From a virus, in IMG/VR virus record IMGVR_UViG_3300033064_000451, positions 1 to 24,969 of that record: a stretch of DNA of 24,969 nucleotides. One strand, written 5' to 3'. Below, in pieces: positions 19,886 to 24,969 of the stretch (positions are counted from its first letter, which is position 1; the number at the start of each line of letters is the position of its first letter). The notes beneath the pieces were generated by a model. That model was not told the DNA's origin and made no database searches. It was given only the letters and a program-made list of their open reading frames with translations. Position numbers and translations under genes: made by a program.

Positions 19886-19887
19886 AG

Positions 19888-20163
19888 ATGGCCAAGAAGG
19901 TCGAGACCGAGACTCCTGATCCATTAGTGACCGTCGAGTTTAACGGTCACAGCTTCTCCTTCCCGCGCGATCAGGAGGACTGGCCGACGCTGGCCATCAT
20001 CGCCGCAAGTCGTAAGCAATACGACGGCGTCGTCGAGCACCTTCTCGGTTCTGCGCAGTGGGACACCCTGACGAAGTTCGCGGCCCCGGCCTACAAACAG
20101 TTCATGGAGTTCCTGCAACTGTTCGCCGAAACCGTCGCGCGCGAGTGTAGCAGCGATTCCTAA
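19888..20163 (+). CDS. Second G-like tail assembly chaperone
   Basis: A 91-residue protein from ATG 19888 with GAGGAAGG upstream. It contains VTVEFNGHSFSFPRDQEDWP and HLLGSAQWDTLTKFAAPA, which parallel WRIPADVDTWP and LLGPQWDDFVALAP of the preceding gene, so the two seem to share a domain. It ends LQLFAETVARECSSDS, again like QAFAEAVG in the neighbour. Probably a chaperone for the tape measure protein encoded next. No slippery site is visible at its end. Confidence 0.68.
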   Translation: MAKKVETETPDPLVTVEFNGHSFSFPRDQEDWPTLAIIAASRKQYDGVVEHLLGSAQWDTLTKFAAPAYKQFMEFLQLFAETVARECSSDS

Positions 20164-20190
20164 TGCCTGACCGAGCAGAGAGGGTAGCCA

Positions 20191-23100
20191 GTGGCCGGTA
20201 GCGACGTCGGCTACTACACCCTGCCGGTCATCCTTTCCTTCGACGGCATCGAGAAGTCGGTCAACTCCAAGCTCGGCAAGGCATTCGGCGACGTCGGCAA
20301 AAAGTCATCCAAGGCGCTCGCCGATGGCACCGAGGCCGACCTCAAGCGTGCGGCCGACGCCTACGGCAAGCTGCGCAATAAAGCGGAGGACGCCCTCGGC
20401 AAGGTTCGCGTCGAAGAAGAAAAGCTGAAGAAAGCCCGGGCGGGCGGCAAGACCGATCAGATCGCCGCCGCCGAGGAGCGACTGAACAAGGCGCTGCGCG
20501 ACTCATCTAGCGCCACCCGTGCCGCCAAGGATAGTTACAACGATCTGAGCAACGCACAGAATCGGCTCGGTGATGGCACCCGCGGCCTGGGCGGGAGCTT
20601 CGGCAACCTCGGCGACATGGCTGGCAAGGCCGGGGTCGCACTGACCGCCGCGGGCGTCGTCGCCGCCGGCGCAGCACTCGTCGGGATTGCAGCCTTGGGC
20701 GCCGGCGTGGTCGTCGCAGGCAAGGAACTGTACGACTTGGGCCAGGTCTGGGACGACGTCGCCGACTCACTCGCCACGCGCACCGCCACCCTCGGCCCCG
20801 CACTGGAAAAGCTGACCGGCGCGGTGAGGAACCTCGCGCCCGCGACCGCCTCGTCGATCGGCGACATCGGCAACGTCGTCGGCCAGGTCTCGCAGGCGCT
20901 GCGACTTTCCGGCTCGGAGCTGACCTCAGTCTCCAAGTCGATCCTTGACCTTGACCGCATCACTGGTCAGCAGACCAACATCCGCGACCTCGGCAAAGTC
21001 TTTCGCGGGTTCGGTGTCGACGCCGGTGATCAGGTCTCTACCCTCGACTCGCTTTACCGCGCCAGCGCCGCAACCGGAATCGGTGTCAACGAGCTACTCT
21101 CGGCCGTCACCGCCGCCGGCCCCGCCGCCCGACTCATGGGCCTGGACCTGAGCGAAACCGCCTCACTGCTGGCCACCTTCAACGAGGCCGGCATCGACGG
21201 CGAGAAGGCGCTGAACTCGCTAGGCATCGCCGCAAAGAACCTTGCCAAGGACGGCATCGCCCCGGCCGCCGGGCTGCGCGACACCCTCACCCAGATTGAA
21301 GGACTGATCGCCGCTGGCGACGAGGCGGGCGCAGTCAACCTCGGCGCCAAGATCTTTGGCCGCGGCTACGGTCCCATCCTTGACGCGATCCGATCCGGCG
21401 CACTTGACGCTCAGTCACTCAATACCGCACTGGCTGAGGGCGGGACCACGATCGACGAGGTCGCCAAGTCGACCGCCGACTGGTCTGAGCGTTGGCAGCA
21501 ACTCAAGAACACGCTCTCAGTCGCTCTAGAACCGCTGGCCTCTGGCGTGTTCAACACGATCAACGCCAAGCTCGACCAGCTGGCCGACTGGGTGACCAAC
21601 AATCAGTCCAAGGTGATCGGGTTCTTCCAGCAGGTCTCAGAGTTCGCCTTCAGTAGCGCCAAGGCAATCGTCCAGTTCGGCGCGGATGCGCTGCGCACCC
21701 TTGGGGAACTGGTCAAAAACTTTGCCGACGGGCTAGCGGAGCTGGGCGGCGTGATCCAGTTCATCCCTGGACTGACCGGGCTAGGTAATGCACTTCAGGA
21801 TCTTGACGACAACTCCGGCGGCATTCAGGACAAGTTCAACAAGGCCGCCGACGCGATGGAGCGCAACCTGCTCCCCGCCCTCGACAAAGGGGCTGAGTAC
21901 ACCCAGGCGTTCCTCGAGCGCACCCGGCAGGCCACCCGATTCACCGAGGTGCTCGGCGAGGCCGTCGCCACGATCAACGACAACGGCGACATCGTGCTCA
22001 CCGACAACACTCCCGAGGTCACCGACAAGCTCGAGGCACTTGGCATCACCGTCACCGAGATGCCCGACGGCACGTTTAAGGTCGAGGCCAACACCGAGGA
22101 CGGCAAGACCGCCCTGGACGCTTTCCGCGCGCAGCAAGAGAAGACCCCAATTAAGGTCGACGCCAACACTACGAAGGCCGACACCGCACTAGATAAACTT
22201 TTTGAGGAATACAAAACGCTGTCGATTGGCGTGCAGTTAGGCGACTCAGCAGGGGCGGGTCTATTAGGCGGGGCGCTACTGGGCGTCGGTGGCAATCCCG
22301 CCAACGTCTCCGAGGTCGGTCTTCAGCCGCAGAGCGTTGCCGCGCTGCGCGCTATCCAAAGTGAGTTCCCTAATGTTCCGCTGACTTCAGCCAAGGCCGG
22401 CCGACAGCTCGATCCTTTTGAGTGGCACCCCGACGGGCGCGGCCTAGATCTAGGGATTCCTAACTGGGACACCCCGGCAGGCAAAGCCTACGGCGATCAG
22501 GTCAACGCCTGGATCCTGAAAAACAAGGAACAGCTGGGAGTTCAGGGCACTCTCTGGCAGGTCAAGGATCACTACAACCACATCCACGTCTCGGTGAAGG
22601 ATCAACCCTCACCGCTACTGGCTCAGATACAGGCGCAGATGGGCACCACGGGCGCACCGGGGGCGCTGCCGCCGATGCCGCCAATGCCATCGGTCTCCTC
22701 GCCTTCGACGCCGATCTCCACTCCTGCTATGCCGTCGATGCCAAGTATCAGCGGGGCAACACCCGCGCCTTCCCCCTCGATTGACATGTCCCGGCTCCAC
22801 ACCACACCGATCGGCCCATCCACCCCTGGCGTAAACGAAGACGGCGAGGCGGGATTCTTTGTTCCCGATCCCAAGCAGGTCCGCGAGGCAGACCAAAGAG
22901 TCGCGGACGCCCAGGAGAGCATCCTCTCAGCCGACGCGTCCGCCGCGCAGTCCCGCGCAAGCTTGTCGGAATTAGACTCGACCGCATCAGCGTCTCAGCG
23001 CCTGTCCGCAGAGGAGAGCGTGAGGGCGGCCGAGTCCCGCGCGCTGAAGGCACGCCGAGAGGCCGCCGACGCAGCGACCGATCTGGCTGAGGCGCGAAAG

Positions 23101-23544
23101 GGCAAATTCACCAAAGCCAAGGATGCAGAGAAGGGCCAAGGCGCAGGCTCGCAATCCGGTGGACTAGGCGAGCTGGGCAGTATCGCCTCGAGCTTCCTGA
23201 CCGAGACGTTCGGGCTGCCGGACCTGACCCAGTTCATGCCGCTGCAAATGGCCAGCGGGCTGCTGAGTGCCTTCATGCCTTCGATGACCGGGGAAGGCCA
23301 GACCGTCGGCGGCACCTCGTCGGCACCGTTCGGCATCCCCGACATCGCCGCACCGCCGATGCCTCAGGGTGGCATGCACGGCGGCGCCGGCGCAGCACCC
23401 GGGCCGGTCAACATGATCACCGTTGATCAGAGCCAGAACTTCAACAACTCCCCGGTCGGCTCAGATCCCGCGGCCGTCGAGAAGGCGCGCCAGGCCAACA
23501 TCAACCGCGCGCCGCGCCTGCCGATCGGAATGGGTGCGCAATGA
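20191..23544 (+). CDS. Tape measure protein with embedded LAS-type peptidase domain
   Basis: The longest gene (1117 residues), from GTG 20191 with GAGAGG upstream. Order: coiled coils at about 40-130, a hydrophobic segment at about 148-177, then the conserved tape measure domain (about 290-410; GIGVNELLSAVTAAGPAARL, GLDLSETASLLATFNEAGID). At about 706-803 is a probable metallopeptidase of the LAS/M15-like type: H746 and D753 in WHPDGRGLDLG and H797/H799 in YNHIHVSV. A Pro/Ser-rich linker follows (about 815-875), then more coiled coil. It sets tail length and may cut peptidoglycan during DNA entry. Its stop overlaps the next ATG. Confidence 0.93.
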   Translation: MAGSDVGYYTLPVILSFDGIEKSVNSKLGKAFGDVGKKSSKALADGTEADLKRAADAYGKLRNKAEDALGKVRVEEEKLKKARAGGKTDQIAAAEERLNKALRDSSSATRAAKDSYNDLSNAQNRLGDGTRGLGGSFGNLGDMAGKAGVALTAAGVVAAGAALVGIAALGAGVVVAGKELYDLGQVWDDVADSLATRTATLGPALEKLTGAVRNLAPATASSIGDIGNVVGQVSQALRLSGSELTSVSKSILDLDRITGQQTNIRDLGKVFRGFGVDAGDQVSTLDSLYRASAATGIGVNELLSAVTAAGPAARLMGLDLSETASLLATFNEAGIDGEKALNSLGIAAKNLAKDGIAPAAGLRDTLTQIEGLIAAGDEAGAVNLGAKIFGRGYGPILDAIRSGALDAQSLNTALAEGGTTIDEVAKSTADWSERWQQLKNTLSVALEPLASGVFNTINAKLDQLADWVTNNQSKVIGFFQQVSEFAFSSAKAIVQFGADALRTLGELVKNFADGLAELGGVIQFIPGLTGLGNALQDLDDNSGGIQDKFNKAADAMERNLLPALDKGAEYTQAFLERTRQATRFTEVLGEAVATINDNGDIVLTDNTPEVTDKLEALGITVTEMPDGTFKVEANTEDGKTALDAFRAQQEKTPIKVDANTTKADTALDKLFEEYKTLSIGVQLGDSAGAGLLGGALLGVGGNPANVSEVGLQPQSVAALRAIQSEFPNVPLTSAKAGRQLDPFEWHPDGRGLDLGIPNWDTPAGKAYGDQVNAWILKNKEQLGVQGTLWQVKDHYNHIHVSVKDQPSPLLAQIQAQMGTTGAPGALPPMPPMPSVSSPSTPISTPAMPSMPSISGATPAPSPSIDMSRLHTTPIGPSTPGVNEDGEAGFFVPDPKQVREADQRVADAQESILSADASAAQSRASLSELDSTASASQRLSAEESVRAAESRALKARREAADAATDLAEARKGKFTKAKDAEKGQGAGSQSGGLGELGSIASSFLTETFGLPDLTQFMPLQMASGLLSAFMPSMTGEGQTVGGTSSAPFGIPDIAAPPMPQGGMHGGAGAAPGPVNMITVDQSQNFNNSPVGSDPAAVEKARQANINRAPRLPIGMGAQ

Positions 23545-24605
23545 CCGCCTGGCGTGACCTCCCGCAGCATCTCCGCGTTCCCGGGATGAGCAACAAATGG
23601 GTCGGCAACGATCACCAGCCGGATGTCTGGCATCTGTCAGGGTTCAATGAGGGCGCCGAGGGCGTGTTCATCAGTGGCCCGATCAAGGGACTGGTGCACC
23701 GCCCGTTCAAGAGTGTCTGGCATGAGCCTGCCTACGGCCCGCCGCGGTTCGAGCGCACCATCGACGAGCGCAAAGAGATCTCCACCCGCATCGCGATCTG
23801 CTCGGATAGTGAGTACGGCTGGCAGGACGTAGAAACCAAGTGGTGGAACGGCTGCACCGGCGACGACCAGGGCTACTGGTGCACCAGCACCAGGCGCACC
23901 GGGGAGCTGTGGCTGCCGATGCAGCTCGCCGACGCCGTGCAGACTGATCTGACCGAGGATCCGGGCTACTCGAACTACATCCAAGAGTGGGACATCCTCC
24001 TGGCCGCCGACGGCGAACCGCGCTGGCGGATGCCGGACCTCCAGCCGCCCGACTTTGCGTCCTATCTTGTTCCCTCGGAGATCTCCCCGGGCACCTACGT
24101 CGGCAACCCGGTCATCACGCAGGTGTTGCGCGACGAAGAGTTCGGCGCGCCGATGATCGACGTGGCCATCGGAAAGTTCAAGGTCGCCAACCGCGGGACC
24201 GCGCCGGCCTGGCCGATCTTCACACTCTCCGCGCCGACCACCGGCAAGAAGCCGACCCGCTGGTGGATCTCCAACGGCTCAACCTCCGACATGGTGCGCG
24301 TCCCGCCGATCTACAAGGGCGAGCACCTGATCGTCGACACCAACCCCGAGCACTGCATCGCCATCTCGGCGATCGACCCGGTGGATGACTGGACAAAGCA
24401 GATCATCCGCAACTCCGGTCTGCTGTCCTGGCTTAACGGCCAATACGGCGAGAGCGGCATCAGTGTGCTTGAGCGGTTCCATGGCCAAGGGTTCTCCAAC
24501 CCGATCGCACCCGGCACCGTGGCGACGATCACCGTGTTCTGCGACCGCACCGATATGCGCGCCTCGGTACGTCTGCCGCAACGCTACGAGCGCGCCGTCT
24601 CGTGA
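23541..24605 (+). CDS. Minor tail protein (distal-tail type)
   Basis: A 354-residue protein from ATG 23541 (ATGA overlap with the tape measure stop). It is Trp/Tyr-rich and beta-rich, with VWHLSGFNEGAEGVFISG, HRPFKSVWHEPAYGPPRFER, WDILLAADGEPRWRMPD, FKVANRGTAPAWPIFTLSAP and ISNGSTSDMVRVPPIYKGEH. Proteins at this place, directly after the tape measure gene, form the distal tail ring and attach the baseplate. I infer a Dit-like role from position and general pattern. There is no enzymatic motif. Confidence 0.75.
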   Translation: MTAWRDLPQHLRVPGMSNKWVGNDHQPDVWHLSGFNEGAEGVFISGPIKGLVHRPFKSVWHEPAYGPPRFERTIDERKEISTRIAICSDSEYGWQDVETKWWNGCTGDDQGYWCTSTRRTGELWLPMQLADAVQTDLTEDPGYSNYIQEWDILLAADGEPRWRMPDLQPPDFASYLVPSEISPGTYVGNPVITQVLRDEEFGAPMIDVAIGKFKVANRGTAPAWPIFTLSAPTTGKKPTRWWISNGSTSDMVRVPPIYKGEHLIVDTNPEHCIAISAIDPVDDWTKQIIRNSGLLSWLNGQYGESGISVLERFHGQGFSNPIAPGTVATITVFCDRTDMRASVRLPQRYERAVS

Positions 24606-24969
24606 CCCTGACCCCGAGCGAGTTCCGCGAGATCTCCCAGGTCCTCGACGACCGCCGTGTCGCCGCGCAGTCCCGCAAAGTTCCGCAGCCGCTGATCCGG
24701 TTGTGGGACAAGGACATGAAGCTGATCGCGCGGATTATGATCCCCGAGACCTGGGAGTGCGAGGAGATCGCGCACGACAACGGCATGGCCCGCATCGAGA
24801 TCGTCGGCAAGGACAACGATTGGCTGCGCGAGCTGATTATGTTTCAGACCCGGCCCGCCGAGGATCTGCACATCACCATCGACCCAGACCCGGCCAAGCC
24901 GAAAGACTTCAAGAACCGCTGGGGCGGCAAAGTCGAGACCCTCGTCGACGAGGAGCGCCAGGGCAAGCC
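24602..24969 (+). CDS. Minor tail protein (Gp37/Tal-like), 3'-truncated by window edge
   Basis: Starts at GTG 24602 (GTGA overlap) and runs off the window after about 122 codons. It begins MTLTPSEFREISQVLDDRR, and the segment PLIRLWDKDMKLIARIMIPE with later GMARIEIVGKDNDWLREL is typical of the tail protein that follows the distal-tail protein in actinophages (Siphovirus Gp37-like/tail-associated lysin family). It probably forms the tail tip that meets the cell surface. The missing C-terminus prevents a firmer call. Confidence 0.7.
   Translation, partial: MTLTPSEFREISQVLDDRRVAAQSRKVPQPLIRLWDKDMKLIARIMIPETWECEEIAHDNGMARIEIVGKDNDWLRELIMFQTRPAEDLHITIDPDPAKPKDFKNRWGGKVETLVDEERQGK

Noticed and set aside
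1-24969. tRNA genes, CRISPR arrays, insertion sequences, integrase and attachment sites
   Set aside because: I looked for cloverleaf-like segments, regularly spaced repeats, transposase or recombinase motifs and found none I could support.

Overview
The window is a contiguous piece of a tailed double-stranded DNA phage (siphovirus type, HK97-fold capsid) or prophage of a high-GC actinobacterium. The evidence is a complete head-tail module in canonical order (small and large terminase, portal, prohead protease, HK97-type capsid, connectors, major tail protein, tail assembly chaperones, tape measure, minor tail proteins), a WhiB-family iron-sulfur regulator (a family found in Actinobacteria and their phages), an r1t-type holin, frequent GTG starts and GC-rich codon use. 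Every gene I can support is on the + strand. The window begins and ends inside genes. I see no integrase, repressor, endolysin, tRNA or CRISPR array.

Left part (1-9197): a tightly packed early/replication operon. Almost every junction is a 4-base ATGA or GTGA overlap, so the genes look translationally coupled. It holds several small zinc-finger-like proteins, a protein with three helix-turn-helix-like segments, a Cas4/RecB-like PD-(D/E)XK nuclease, an SSB-like protein with an acidic tail, a primase-polymerase/helicase, a small PD-(D/E)XK nuclease resembling Holliday junction resolvases, and WhiB. Two genes of clearly lower GC flank the SSB gene and look like recent arrivals: an unrecognised protein (2585-3511) and a GIY-YIG nuclease with an N-terminal HTH-like region (4097-4708).

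The most striking structure is just after the primase-helicase gene (6933-7083). Two exact 32-bp inverted copies, each containing the 18-bp palindrome TGTTGGACATGTCCAACA and together carrying six copies of the 9-mer TGTTGGACA in either orientation, flank an AT-rich spacer with an A8 run. This looks like a replication origin or initiator-binding site, and it lies inside a small ORF that keeps the 4-base overlaps on both sides.

Middle (9189-10938): a possible promoter, a clear intrinsic terminator (9245-9273), a zinc-ribbon peptide, a membrane/coiled-coil protein with two plausible starts, a holin, a P-loop-HNH fusion protein, and a 241-bp non-coding region with repeated TTTGCT(GG) motifs that is a candidate DNA-packaging site.

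Right part (10939-24969): the virion operon. Points of interest are a terminase large subunit whose first two nuclease carboxylates seem to be missing, a 44-nt hairpin after the capsid gene, a tail assembly chaperone region with duplicated G-like domains and an in-frame G-T fusion, and a tape measure protein with an embedded LAS-type (M15-like) peptidase domain.
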